Below, piece by piece: positions 22,406 to 30,961 of a stretch of DNA of 49,675 nt; the stretch's first letter is position 1; each line of letters opens with the position of its first letter. Source of the stretch: Isosphaera sp. (GTDB lineage Bacteria > Planctomycetota > Planctomycetia > Gemmatales > Gemmataceae); contig PNKH01000056.1 of the NCBI GenBank assembly GCA_013822345.1, positions 1 through 49,675 of the forward strand. The letters are read 5' to 3'. Under the pieces are notes generated by a model, which had not been told where the DNA came from, searched no databases, and saw only the letters and a program-made list of their open reading frames with translations. The position numbers and the translations under genes were made by a program.

Positions 22406-22831
22406 ATGGGCGTCATCCACCGGAAGATCGTGTCGGAGCGGGCCGCGGAGCCGGTCGGGGCGTACCCGCACGCCCGCCAGGTCGGCCACCTCCTGTTCCT
22501 GTCCGGCATCGGGCCGCGCGAGCGCGGCAGCCGGACGATCCCCGGCGTCCGCACCGACGACGCGGGGAACGTGACCGACTACGACATCGCCGAGGAGGCC
22601 CGGTCCGTCTTCCGCAACGTCCGGTACATCCTCGAGGACGCCGGCTCGGCCTGGGAGAACATCGTCGACGTGACGGTCTTCCTCACCTCCATCGCGCGCG
22701 ACTTCACGCGGTTCAACGAGGTGTACCGCGAGCACTTCGGGGCGGTCGAGCCGTGCCGCACGACGGTGGAGGTGAACCGCCTGCCGACGCCGATCCACGT
22801 CGAACTCAAGGTGATCGCCACGATCGGCTGA
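22406..22831 (+). CDS. RidA-family protein, probable 2-aminomuconate deaminase
   Basis: 141-residue YjgF/YER057c/UK114 (RidA) protein: AYPHARQVGHLLFLSGIGP, NVRYILEDAGSAWENIVDVT and the C-terminal RLPTPIHVELKVIATIG. RidA proteins hydrolyse enamines and imines; the aminomuconate-deaminase branch converts 2-aminomuconate to 4-oxalocrotonate. The N-terminal VSERAAEPVGAYPHAR and the neighbours (semialdehyde dehydrogenase, 3-hydroxyanthranilate dioxygenase) support that branch over general RidA. Confidence 0.85.
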   Translation: MGVIHRKIVSERAAEPVGAYPHARQVGHLLFLSGIGPRERGSRTIPGVRTDDAGNVTDYDIAEEARSVFRNVRYILEDAGSAWENIVDVTVFLTSIARDFTRFNEVYREHFGAVEPCRTTVEVNRLPTPIHVELKVIATIG

Positions 22832-22848
22832 CCCGCAGGAGGGCGCCC

Positions 22849-23367
22849 ATGCTCCGCCGCACGCCGCTGAACTTCAAGCGTTGGATCGACGAGCACCGCG
22901 ACCTCTTCAGGCCGCCGGTCGGCAACAAGATGGTCTGGGAGGACGGCGAGTTCATCGTCATGGTGGTCGGGTCGAACACCCGGAAGGACTACCACGTCAA
23001 CGAGGGCGAGGAGTTCTTCTACCAGGTCGAAGGCGACATGACCCTGAAGGTGCAGGACGACGGCAAGATCGTGGACATCCCGATCCGCGAGGGCGAGATC
23101 TTCCTCCTGCCGGCCCGGGTGCCGCACTCGCCGCGGCGGCCGGACGGCACCATCGGCCTGGTGGTCGAGAAGAAGCGCGACCCCGGCCAGATGGACGGCT
23201 TCCAGTGGTACTGCGAGGGGTGCGGGGCGAAGCTGCACGAGGAGTTCGTCCACGTCACGAACATCGTCACGCAGCTGCCGCCGCTCTTCCAGCGGTTCTA
23301 CGGCGACGAGTCGAAGCGCGTCTGCAAGTCGTGCGGCGCCCGGTTCACCGACCCCAAGAAGGCGTAG
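22849..23367 (+). CDS. nbaC: 3-hydroxyanthranilate 3,4-dioxygenase
   Basis: 172-residue cupin enzyme that opens the ring of 3-hydroxyanthranilate to 2-amino-3-carboxymuconate semialdehyde. Iron ligands His49 and Glu55 (DYHVNEGEEFFYQ) and His93 (RVPHSPRRP) are present. The C-terminal rubredoxin-like site of bacterial members is intact: Cys122, Cys125 (YCEGC), Cys159, Cys162 (VCKSC). Length is usual for bacterial enzymes. ATG 22849 has GGAG nearby (CAGGAGGGCGCCC). Confidence 0.95.
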   Translation: MLRRTPLNFKRWIDEHRDLFRPPVGNKMVWEDGEFIVMVVGSNTRKDYHVNEGEEFFYQVEGDMTLKVQDDGKIVDIPIREGEIFLLPARVPHSPRRPDGTIGLVVEKKRDPGQMDGFQWYCEGCGAKLHEEFVHVTNIVTQLPPLFQRFYGDESKRVCKSCGARFTDPKKA

Positions 23368-23372
23368 CGGAG

Positions 23373-23439
23373 CGGGCCGCCACGGAGGGCGGCCCCACCC
23401 AATCGATGACGGGTAGGGGCCGCCCTCGGTGGCGGCCCG
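23373..23439. repeat. Inverted repeat inside the kynurenine operon
   Basis: Arms 23373-23396 and 23416-23439, 24 bp with one mismatch, loop 19 nt with a further ACCC/GGGT pairing across a bulge. It lies between the dioxygenase stop (23367) and the decarboxylase start (23451) and belongs to a different sequence family from the copy at 22317. Confidence 0.8.
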
Positions 23440-23450
23440 TGAAAGCGGCC

Positions 23451-24461
23451 ATGCTCACCGTCGACATCCACACCCACATCCTGCCGCGGGAACTGCCGCG
23501 CTGGGCCGACCGGTTCGGCTACGGCGGGTTCGTCGAGCTGGCGCACGACCGGCCGGGCTGCGCCCGCATGATGATCGACGGCCGGTCGTTCCGCGAGGTC
23601 GGCGAGAACTGCTGGAGCGCGGCGCGGCGGGTCGAGGAGTGCGACGCGGCCGGCGTCCGGGTGCAGGTGCTCTCGACCGTCCCGGTGATGTTCAGTTACT
23701 GGTCCCGGCCGGAGCACGGCCACGAGGTGGCGCGGTTCCTGAACGACGACATCGCCGAGACGGTGCGGAAACACCGGAAGCGGTTCGTCGGCCTCGGGAC
23801 GTTGCCGCTGCAAGCCCCGGACCTGGCCGTCCGCGAGCTGGACCGGTGCGTCCGGGAACTGGGCCTCCGCGGCGTGCAGATCGGCTCGCACGTCAACGAC
23901 TGGAACCTGAACGCCGAGGCGCTGTTCCCGGTCTTCCGGCGGGCCGCGGAGCTCGGCGCGGCCGTGTTCGTCCACCCGTGGGACATGCTCGGCCAGAAGG
24001 AGCTGCAGCAGTACTGGATGCAGTGGCTGGTCGGGATGCCGGCGGAGACGACGCGGGCGATCGTGTCGCTGATCTTCGGCGGCGTGCTGGAGAAGCTGCC
24101 GGGGTTGCGGGTCGCGTTCGCGCACGGCGGCGGCTCATTCCCGGCGACGATCGGCCGGATCGAACAGGGCTTCCGCTGCCGGCCCGACCTGTGCGCGATC
24201 GACAACGCGGTGAACCCCCGCGACTACCTGCGCCGCATCACCGTCGACGCCCTCGTCCACGACCCGCTGGCCCTGCAACTTCTGCTCGACCAGATGGGCT
24301 CCGACCGGGTCGCGCTCGGCACCGACTACCCGTTCCCGCTCGGGGAGGAGCGGCCCGGCGCGCTGATCCGCTCCCTGCGGCTGCCGCGGCCGGTCGAGGA
24401 GGACCTGTTCTTCCGGACCGCCTGCACCTGGCTCGGCGTCGCCCCGGAGCAGTTCGAATGA
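23451..24461 (+). CDS. Amidohydrolase, probable 2-amino-3-carboxymuconate-6-semialdehyde decarboxylase
   Basis: 336 residues, the usual length for ACMSD. Zinc ligands of the amidohydrolase_2 fold: DIHTHILP (His7, His9), a His in AVFVHPWDMLGQKELQQYWM, a His in VAFAHGGGSFP, and the Asp of LGTDYPFPLG. The block YWMQWLVGMPAETT is typical of ACMSD. It decarboxylates the dioxygenase product to 2-aminomuconate semialdehyde, diverting it from quinolinate. A GTG at 23439 would add 4 residues at the edge of the hairpin; I chose the ATG. The stop overlaps the next start (ATGA). Confidence 0.9.
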   Translation: MLTVDIHTHILPRELPRWADRFGYGGFVELAHDRPGCARMMIDGRSFREVGENCWSAARRVEECDAAGVRVQVLSTVPVMFSYWSRPEHGHEVARFLNDDIAETVRKHRKRFVGLGTLPLQAPDLAVRELDRCVRELGLRGVQIGSHVNDWNLNAEALFPVFRRAAELGAAVFVHPWDMLGQKELQQYWMQWLVGMPAETTRAIVSLIFGGVLEKLPGLRVAFAHGGGSFPATIGRIEQGFRCRPDLCAIDNAVNPRDYLRRITVDALVHDPLALQLLLDQMGSDRVALGTDYPFPLGEERPGALIRSLRLPRPVEEDLFFRTACTWLGVAPEQFE

Positions 24462-25228
24462 CTGCGGTACGGGTCACCATCGGCGGACGGGCATACCGCC
24501 TCGGTCGCGCGACCGACCTTTCAATCCCGCTCGACCCCCACGGACCGCAACCGAACGCCTTCGGCGCGCCCCCGGCGACGGCCCGACCCTACTCCGGCGA
24601 CGGCTTCACCCTCGACACCCGGTCCGGCGGGTCGTGCAACTGCGAGGTGATCGAGTTCACCCCGCACTGCAACGGAACGCACACCGAGAGCGTCGGCCAC
24701 CTGACGGCGGAGCGCGTCCCACTCTCGGCTGTCCTGCCGGATACGTTCCTGGCCTGCTCGGTCGTCTCGGTCGAGCCGCACGGCCGGGAGATCACCGCCG
24801 AAACCGTCGAGCGGGCAGCGGCCGGCCTCGCCCCCGACTTCCTGGACGCGCTCATCGTCCGCACCCTGCCGAACCCCGCGGACAAGGCGACGCGGCGCTG
24901 GGAGGACGCGACGACGCCGTACCTCACCCCGGAGGCGATGGGCGTCGTGCGGCGGATCGGCGTGACTCACCTGCTGGTCGACCTGCCGTCCCTCGACCCG
25001 CTCCGCGACGGTGGCCGGCTCGCCGCCCACCGGGTGTTCTGGGACCTCGCCCCGGGTTCGATCGCCGTGCCGGCCGGCGTGGCCCGGCGACGGACGGTCA
25101 CGGAGATGGTCTTCGTCCCCGACGACGCGCCCGACGGCCGCTACCTGCTGACGATCCAGGTCCCCCGCCTCGTCTCGGACGCGGCGCCGTCCCGCCCGCT
25201 CCTGTTCGCACTCGACGAGGCGTCATGA
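24458..25228 (+). CDS. kynB: Cyclase-family protein, probable kynurenine formamidase
   Basis: 256 residues, overlapping the decarboxylase by 4 nt at its start and kynureninase by 4 nt at its end. The metal motif of the cyclase/KynB family is recognisable but divergent: EFTPHCNGTHTESVGHL in place of the usual HxGTHxDAPxH. It is somewhat longer than classic KynB proteins. In this operon hydrolysis of N-formylkynurenine to kynurenine is the missing activity, so the call rests on weak motif similarity plus strong context. Another cyclase-family hydrolase cannot be excluded. Confidence 0.72.
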   Translation: MTAVRVTIGGRAYRLGRATDLSIPLDPHGPQPNAFGAPPATARPYSGDGFTLDTRSGGSCNCEVIEFTPHCNGTHTESVGHLTAERVPLSAVLPDTFLACSVVSVEPHGREITAETVERAAAGLAPDFLDALIVRTLPNPADKATRRWEDATTPYLTPEAMGVVRRIGVTHLLVDLPSLDPLRDGGRLAAHRVFWDLAPGSIAVPAGVARRRTVTEMVFVPDDAPDGRYLLTIQVPRLVSDAAPSRPLLFALDEAS

Positions 25229-26508
25229 CGCTCGATCGGTTCCGCGACCTGGCCGCCGAACTCGACCGGAGCGACCCGCTCGCGGGGTACCGGGAGCGAT
25301 TCCACGTCCCGCGCGCGGCCGACGGCGGCGAGGCCGCTTACCTGTGCGGCAACTCGCTCGGGCTGGCGCCGCGCACCGCCCGCGAGGCCGTGGACCGCGA
25401 ACTGCGCGCGTGGCAGGAACTGGGCGTCGAGGGTCACTTCAAGAATGAGCGGCCGTGGGTCTCGTTCCACGAGTTGTTGACCGACCACCTGTGCCGCGTC
25501 GTCGGCGCGCGGCCGAACGAGGTGGTGGCGATGAACACGCTCACGGTGAACCTCCACCTCATGCTGGCGAGCTTCTACCGCCCCGAGCCGCGGCGGTTCC
25601 GGGTGCTGGTGGGGCACGCCGCGTTCCCGTCGGACCGCTACGCGCTCCGCTCGCAGATCGCCCTGCGCGGCCACTCGCCCGACGACGCCCTCCTCGTCGC
25701 CGCCCCCCGCCCGGGCGAGGCCACCCTCCGCACCGACGACCTGGTCGGGCTGATCGAGCGGCACCGCGACGAGCTGGCACTCGTGCTGATGGACGGCGTC
25801 AACTACTACACGGGCGAGTTCGTCGACATCCCGGCGGTCACCGCCGCCGCGCACCGGCACGGGGTCGTCGCCGGGTTCGACCTGGCCCACGCGGCCGGGA
25901 ACGTGCCGCTCGCCCTGCACGACTGGGGCGTCGATTGCGCCGTGTGGTGCTCCTACAAGTACCTCAACGGCGGGCCGGGGTGCGTGGCCGGGTGCTTCGT
26001 CCACGAGCGGCACGGCCTGCGCGCCGACCCGGTCCCGCGACTGGCCGGCTGGTGGGGGCACGACAAGGCGACGCGGTTCGCGATGGGACCGGACTTCGTG
26101 CCGATCCCCGGGGCCGAGGGGTGGCAGTTGAGCAACCCGCCGCTGTTCTCGTTGGCGGCACTCCTGGCCTCGCTCGAACTGTTCTCCGAGGCGGGAATGG
26201 ACCGCCTCCGGGCCAAGAGCGAGGCGCTGACGGGCTTTCTGGACCGGGGGCTGCGCGAACTCTTCCCGGGGTCGGTGGACGTGCTCACGCCCGCTGACCC
26301 GGCGCGGCGCGGGTGTCAGTTGTCGGTCCGCGTGCGATGGGAGGCCCGGAAGACGCACGCCGCGCTGCTGGCGCGGGGCGTCGTCTGCGACTGGCGCGAG
26401 CCGGACGTGATCCGCCTGGCGCCGGTGCCGTTCTACAACCGGTTCGCGGACGTCATGCGGTGTCTGGACGTGTTCGACCAACACCACCGGGGGTCTGGCG
26501 ATGGCTGA
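25225..26508 (+). CDS. kynU: Kynureninase
   Basis: 427-residue PLP enzyme of the aminotransferase class V fold. YLCGNSLGLAPR (residues 39-50) is the substrate-binding opening; Asp219 in GFDLAHAAGN and the PLP-binding Lys245 in CSYKYLNGGPG are present; GWWGHDKATRFAM follows. It cleaves kynurenine or 3-hydroxykynurenine to anthranilate or 3-hydroxyanthranilate; with KMO and 3-HAO alongside the second is meant. Start overlaps the formamidase stop and the stop overlaps the KMO start by 8 nt. Confidence 0.95.
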   Translation: MTLDRFRDLAAELDRSDPLAGYRERFHVPRAADGGEAAYLCGNSLGLAPRTAREAVDRELRAWQELGVEGHFKNERPWVSFHELLTDHLCRVVGARPNEVVAMNTLTVNLHLMLASFYRPEPRRFRVLVGHAAFPSDRYALRSQIALRGHSPDDALLVAAPRPGEATLRTDDLVGLIERHRDELALVLMDGVNYYTGEFVDIPAVTAAAHRHGVVAGFDLAHAAGNVPLALHDWGVDCAVWCSYKYLNGGPGCVAGCFVHERHGLRADPVPRLAGWWGHDKATRFAMGPDFVPIPGAEGWQLSNPPLFSLAALLASLELFSEAGMDRLRAKSEALTGFLDRGLRELFPGSVDVLTPADPARRGCQLSVRVRWEARKTHAALLARGVVCDWREPDVIRLAPVPFYNRFADVMRCLDVFDQHHRGSGDG

Positions 26509-27838
26509 GGTGACCCTGGTCGGCGGTGGTCTGTCCGGGGCGCTGCTGGCGCTGATGCTGGCCCGGAAGGGCGTGCGGGTCACCGTGTACGAGCGCCGCG
26601 CCGACGTCCGGTCCGACCGGTTCGAGGAGGGCCGGTCGATCAACCTCGCGCTCTCGGCCCGCGGGATCCACGCCCTCCGGCTCGTCGGCCTCGACGAGGA
26701 CGTGCTGGCGCGGGCGATCCCGATGCGCGGCCGGTCCATCCACCCGGTCGCCGGGACCGGCTCGCTCATCCCGTACGGGCGGAAGCCCGACGAGGTGATC
26801 CACTCCGTCAGCCGGCGCGGCCTCAACGCCCAACTCCTCGACGCCCTGGCGCGCGAGACGGGCGTCGCGGTCCACTTCCAGCACCGCTGCACCGGCTACA
26901 ACCTCCGCACCCGCACCCTCACCCTCCGGGACGAGGCGGCCGGCCGGGATTTCACCGTCGACTCCCCGGTCGTCATCGGCACCGACGGGGCGGCGTCGGC
27001 GGTGCGGGCGGCGCTGATGCAGGCGACGCGGATGAACTACTCCCAGGAGTACCTGGAGCACGGGTACAAGGAGCTGACCATCCCGCCCGCGGCCGACGGC
27101 TCGTTCCGCCTGGACCAGAACGCCCTGCACGTCTGGCCGCGCGGCGGGTTCATGATGATCGCGCTGCCGAACCCGGACCGGACGTTCACCTGCACCCTCT
27201 TCCTCCGTCACCACGGCACCCCGGGCTTCGACCAGCTCGCTACGCCGCGGGACGTGGCCGAGTTCTTCGGCTCCACGTTCCCCGATGCCGTCCCACTGCT
27301 CCCGGAGCTGGCGGACGAATTCTTCCGCAACCCGACCGGCGGGCTGGTGACGGTGCGCTGCGCCCCGTGGCACCACGGCGGCCAGGTCCTGCTGCTGGGC
27401 GACGCGGCGCACGCCATCGTCCCGTTCTTCGGCCAGGGGATGAACTGCGCGTTCGAGGACTGCGAGGTACTCCTCGGGCTGTTCGACGCGTGCGGCGGCC
27501 GGTGGGAGGAGATCGGCCCCCGCTTCTTCGCGGAACGGAAACCGAACGCGGACGCAATCGCGCAGCTGGCCCTGGACAACTTCGTCGAGATGCGCGACAC
27601 CTCGGCCGACCCGCACTTCGCCGTGAAGCGCCAGTTGGAGCACCGGCTCGAGGAGCGCTACCCGGGACAGTTCTTCTCGAAGTACGCGATGGTGTCGTTC
27701 CACCGCGTCCCCTACCGCGAGGCCCTGGAGCGCGGGAGGGTGCAGGACCGGATCCTGATGGAGGTGTGCTCGCGCGTCACCTCGCTCGCGGAGGTCGACG
27801 TGGACGCGACGTTCGCCCGGCTCCGGGCCGCGTCGTGA
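26501..27838 (+). CDS. kmo: Kynurenine 3-monooxygenase
   Basis: 445-residue FAD-dependent hydroxylase. N-terminal dinucleotide fold VTLVGGGLSGALLALMLARK, then GRSINLALSARG, and the KMO-type FAD/substrate motif GDAAHAIVPFFGQGMN at about residue 298. C-terminal residues are typical of the soluble core, without the long membrane helices of mitochondrial KMO. Hydroxylates kynurenine at C3 using NADPH and O2. Last pathway gene of the operon; the next gene is 37 nt away and unrelated. Confidence 0.95.
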   Translation: MAEVTLVGGGLSGALLALMLARKGVRVTVYERRADVRSDRFEEGRSINLALSARGIHALRLVGLDEDVLARAIPMRGRSIHPVAGTGSLIPYGRKPDEVIHSVSRRGLNAQLLDALARETGVAVHFQHRCTGYNLRTRTLTLRDEAAGRDFTVDSPVVIGTDGAASAVRAALMQATRMNYSQEYLEHGYKELTIPPAADGSFRLDQNALHVWPRGGFMMIALPNPDRTFTCTLFLRHHGTPGFDQLATPRDVAEFFGSTFPDAVPLLPELADEFFRNPTGGLVTVRCAPWHHGGQVLLLGDAAHAIVPFFGQGMNCAFEDCEVLLGLFDACGGRWEEIGPRFFAERKPNADAIAQLALDNFVEMRDTSADPHFAVKRQLEHRLEERYPGQFFSKYAMVSFHRVPYREALERGRVQDRILMEVCSRVTSLAEVDVDATFARLRAAS

Positions 27839-27875
27839 CGGGCGACCCCTCTCCCCTACGCCCCGGAGGACCGAC

Positions 27876-28880
27876 ATGACCTCGCGTCCGCTCGCCGTCG
27901 CCGCCCTCGTGCTGTCGGCCTGGCCCGGCGGAACCGCCGCGGCCGAGGAGCCGACCGCCCGCGAGGTCGCGTTCCACGGCTACACCAAGGCGGTCGAGCT
28001 GAAGCTCGGCACGGCGCGGGCGGTGCTCTGCCCGCAGGCCGGCGGCCGCGTGCTGGAGTTTTCGGCCGGCGGCACCGACGCGCTGTGGCTCGACCCCGCC
28101 GAGAAGGGGTGGAAGCCGGGCGCGGCGGGGCCGATCACCGCCGGCCGGTTCGACTACGGCCCGGAGCTGACCGCCCCCCGGCACCCGAAGGCGTGGGCCG
28201 GCGAGTGGGCGGCCGAGGTCACGCCGGCGAACACGGTCAAGCTCACCAGCCCGGCCGACGACCCCGGCGGCGTCCGGCTGGTGCGGGAGTTCCGGCTGGT
28301 CCCGCACGGCGGGCGGGTGGGCCTCTCGTGCACCCAGACGATGACGAACGCCTCGAAGGAGACCCGGGAGGTGTGCCACTGGGGGCGGTCGTTCTCGCCC
28401 GGCGGCGGCGTCTGCGTGATCCCCCTCGGCGACCGCCCGAGCCGGTTCCCCTCGAAGTACGCGATGTACGAGGAGGGTGCGGTGATCAACGTGAAGGCGG
28501 CGGACGAGAACATCCGGGAGCGGGACGGGTTCCTCGAGATCCTGGCCCCGCCGCGGAAGCCGAAGCTCGGGTTCGACACCTACGCCGGGTGGCTCGCCTA
28601 CGTGATGCCGAACAACACCGCGTTCGTGAAGCGGTTCAAGACGTACCCGGACCGGGTGTACAACGAGGCGGCCGGCCTCACCCTGTCGGTCTGGTACCCG
28701 ACCGGCCCGCGGATCGAGTTGGAGCCGATCGGCCCGCGGGAGCGGCTCAGGCCCGGGGAGTCGGCGTCGTTCACCGAGGACTGGTGGCTCGTCCCGCACC
28801 CGTTCCCGAAGGCGGGGCAGCGGATCGACCTGAAGGCCCTCGCCGATCAAGTCGAGAAGGAGACGGCCGTCACCCGCTGA
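27876..28880 (+). CDS. Secreted hypothetical protein (DUF4380-like), 334 aa
   Basis: Signal peptide (MTSRPLAVAALVLSAWPGGTAAAE), then a beta-rich domain: AVLCPQAGGRVLEFSAGG, GGRVGLSCTQTMTNASKETR, VCHWGRSFSPGGG, LGFDTYAGWLAYVMPNNTAF and ESASFTEDWWLVPHPFP. These resemble DUF4380/galactose-mutarotase-like proteins of planctomycetes; that link is from memory and tentative. ATG 27876 has GGAGGA upstream. It follows kmo by 37 nt and could be read through, but a pathway role is not evident. Its last 11 nt overlap the convergent gene that follows. Confidence 0.8.
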   Translation: MTSRPLAVAALVLSAWPGGTAAAEEPTAREVAFHGYTKAVELKLGTARAVLCPQAGGRVLEFSAGGTDALWLDPAEKGWKPGAAGPITAGRFDYGPELTAPRHPKAWAGEWAAEVTPANTVKLTSPADDPGGVRLVREFRLVPHGGRVGLSCTQTMTNASKETREVCHWGRSFSPGGGVCVIPLGDRPSRFPSKYAMYEEGAVINVKAADENIRERDGFLEILAPPRKPKLGFDTYAGWLAYVMPNNTAFVKRFKTYPDRVYNEAAGLTLSVWYPTGPRIELEPIGPRERLRPGESASFTEDWWLVPHPFPKAGQRIDLKALADQVEKETAVTR

Positions 28881-29826
28881 CCGCGCCCCCCGCCCGGAGC
28901 CACGGCCGGGACAGGTAGCGGTCCCACGAGTCGGCGAGCAGCGCCACGACCGGGCCGGCGCACCCGCCGGCGGCCACCCGCAGCGCCGCCGCGACCGCCG
29001 TCCCGGACGACCCGCCGACCAGCAGCCCCTCCTCCCGGATCAGCCGGCGGGTCGTCTCGAACGACTCGTCGTCGGACACCCGCTCGGCGGCGTCGATCAC
29101 GGCGGGGTCGCACGCGGCCGGCATCACGCTGCCGCCGATCCCCTCGACCTGGTAGGCCGCGTCGTGGTCCGGGTGGGCCGGGTCCACCAGGTGCGCGAGG
29201 CGCGAGCCGACCGGGTCGGCGAGGACCACCCGCACCCCGGGGCAGCGGGCCTTGAGGAACCGCCCGGCCCCGGTGATCGTCCCGCCGGTCCCGACCCCGC
29301 AGACGAACGCCCCGACCCGCCCGCCGCACTGGGCGAGGACCTCCGGCCCGGTCGTCGCCTCGTGAACCCGGGGGTTCGCCGGGTGGGCGAACTGTTCGGT
29401 CGGGAACCAGCCGTGCTCGGCCGCCAGCCGCCGGGCGACGTTCTGGAAGTTCTCGGGCGACGACGGCGCGGCGTTCGGGACCACGACCACCTCCGCCCCG
29501 ACGGCGGCCAGGGCCGCCCGCTTGTCGGCCGACATCTTCTCGGGCAGGACGCAAACGAGCCGGTACCCGCGGGCGGCCGCCACCAGCGCGAGGCCGACCC
29601 CGGTGTTCCCCGCCGTCGCCTCGACCAGCGTCGCCCCCGGCCGGAGCAACCCCTTCGCCTCGGCGTCGTCGAGGATGGCGAGCGCGATCCGGTCCTTGAC
29701 GCTCCCGCCGGGGTTCAGGAACTCGCACTTGCCGAGTACGGGGACCGGCAGCCCGGCCGCGACCCGCGAGAGGCGGACCATCGGGGTGTTCCCGACGCGG
29801 TCGAGGATCGACGGGGACGGCTGCAT
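28870..29826 (-). CDS. PLP-dependent cysteine synthase-family protein
   Basis: 318 residues from ATG 29826; longer frames upstream run through the promoter of the divergent gene. Fold-type II PLP motifs: NTPMVRLSRV, PLP lysine in LNPGGSVKDRIAL, phosphate loop ATAGNTGVGLAL, GVGTGGTITGAG and GGSSGTAVAAAL. It most resembles cysteine synthase or cystathionine beta-synthase-like enzymes; the acceptor is not settled because no sulfur-assimilation neighbour is present. The 3' end overlaps the convergent gene by 11 nt. Confidence 0.88.
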   Translation of the reverse strand: MQPSPSILDRVGNTPMVRLSRVAAGLPVPVLGKCEFLNPGGSVKDRIALAILDDAEAKGLLRPGATLVEATAGNTGVGLALVAAARGYRLVCVLPEKMSADKRAALAAVGAEVVVVPNAAPSSPENFQNVARRLAAEHGWFPTEQFAHPANPRVHEATTGPEVLAQCGGRVGAFVCGVGTGGTITGAGRFLKARCPGVRVVLADPVGSRLAHLVDPAHPDHDAAYQVEGIGGSVMPAACDPAVIDAAERVSDDESFETTRRLIREEGLLVGGSSGTAVAAALRVAAGGCAGPVVALLADSWDRYLSRPWLRAGGAVSG

Positions 29827-29896
29827 CCCGGCATTCTCCCGCCCGCGCCGCCGGCGGCAACCGGGAAGCCTACTCTGTCCGGGGAGGGACCACGCC

Positions 29897-30871
29897 ATGC
29901 CGCACGCCGTCCGCCTGTACGAGACCGGCGGCCCCGACGTCCTCCGGTGGGAGGAGGTCGGGGTCGGGACGCCCGGCCCGGGCCAGGCCCGGGTCCGCCA
30001 GACCGCCGTCGGGGTGAACTTCGTCGACACCTACCACCGGTCCGGCCTGTACCCGCTGCCGCTGCCCTCCGGGCTCGGGAGTGAGGCGGCGGGGGTGGTG
30101 GAGGCGGTCGGCCCCGGGGTCACGGTCGTCCGGGCCGGTGACCGGGTGGCCTACGCCGGCGGGCCGCCGGGGTCGTACGCCGAGGCCCGGGTGATGCCCG
30201 CCGACCGCCTGGTCAAGATCCCCGACGGCGTCACCGACCGCCAGGCCGCGGCGGTGATGCTCAAGGGGATGACGGTCCAGTACCTGATCCGGCGGACGTA
30301 CCCGGTGAAGCCGGGCGAGACGGTCCTGTTCCACGCCGCGGCCGGCGGGGTCGGGCTGATCGCCTGCCAGTGGCTGAAGGCGCTCGGGGCGACCGTGATC
30401 GGCACCGTCGGGTCGGACGAGAAGGCGGCGCTGGCGAAGGCCCACGGGTGCGACCACCCGATCGTTTACACCCGGGAGGACTTCCCGGCGCGGGTCCGGG
30501 AGCTGACCGGCGGGGCGGGGGTGCCGGTCGTCTACGACTCGGTCGGGGCGAGCACCTTCCCGGCGTCGCTCGACTGCCTCCGGCCGCTCGGCCTGTTCGT
30601 CAGCTTCGGGAACGCGTCCGGCCCGGTGCCGCCGTTCCCGCTGAGCCTTCTGACCCAGAAGGGGTCGCTGTTCGCCACCCGGCCGACGCTCGCCACGTAC
30701 ACCGCCACCCGCGCCGACCTGGAGGCGACGGCCCGGGAGCTGTTCGACGTGGTCCTGTCCGGGACGGTGAAGGTCGAGATCAACCACACGTACCCGCTGA
30801 AGGACGCCGCGCAGGTCCACCGCGACCTGGAGGGCCGGAAGACCACCGGGTCGGTCGTGATGCTCCCGTGA
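29897..30871 (+). CDS. Quinone oxidoreductase (zinc-free alcohol dehydrogenase family)
   Basis: 324-residue NADPH:quinone reductase-type MDR protein. GroES-like part with GVNFVDTYHRSGLYPLPLPS and LGSEAAGVVEAVG, the Rossmann fold with LFHAAAGGVGLIACQWLKA, and IVYTREDFPARV. The structural and catalytic zinc cysteines of alcohol dehydrogenases are absent. ATG 29897 has GGGAGG upstream. It is divergent from the cysteine synthase-type gene with a 70-bp gap. Confidence 0.9.
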   Translation: MPHAVRLYETGGPDVLRWEEVGVGTPGPGQARVRQTAVGVNFVDTYHRSGLYPLPLPSGLGSEAAGVVEAVGPGVTVVRAGDRVAYAGGPPGSYAEARVMPADRLVKIPDGVTDRQAAAVMLKGMTVQYLIRRTYPVKPGETVLFHAAAGGVGLIACQWLKALGATVIGTVGSDEKAALAKAHGCDHPIVYTREDFPARVRELTGGAGVPVVYDSVGASTFPASLDCLRPLGLFVSFGNASGPVPPFPLSLLTQKGSLFATRPTLATYTATRADLEATARELFDVVLSGTVKVEINHTYPLKDAAQVHRDLEGRKTTGSVVMLP

Positions 30872-30880
30872 AACGTATTT

Positions 30881-30945
30881 TCCGGGAGGGCGAGGCTCCC
30901 GCCGAGCCGCTGCCTTCGGCTCGGCGGGAGCCTCGCCCTCCCGGA
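30881..30945. repeat. Family-A hairpin, copy 3
   Basis: Arms 30881-30909 and 30917-30945 are perfectly complementary over 29 bp with a 7-nt loop: the tightest copy of this family. It fills the gap between two co-directional oxidoreductase genes. Confidence 0.9.
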
Positions 30946-30961
30946 AGTACCGGAGGACCCG

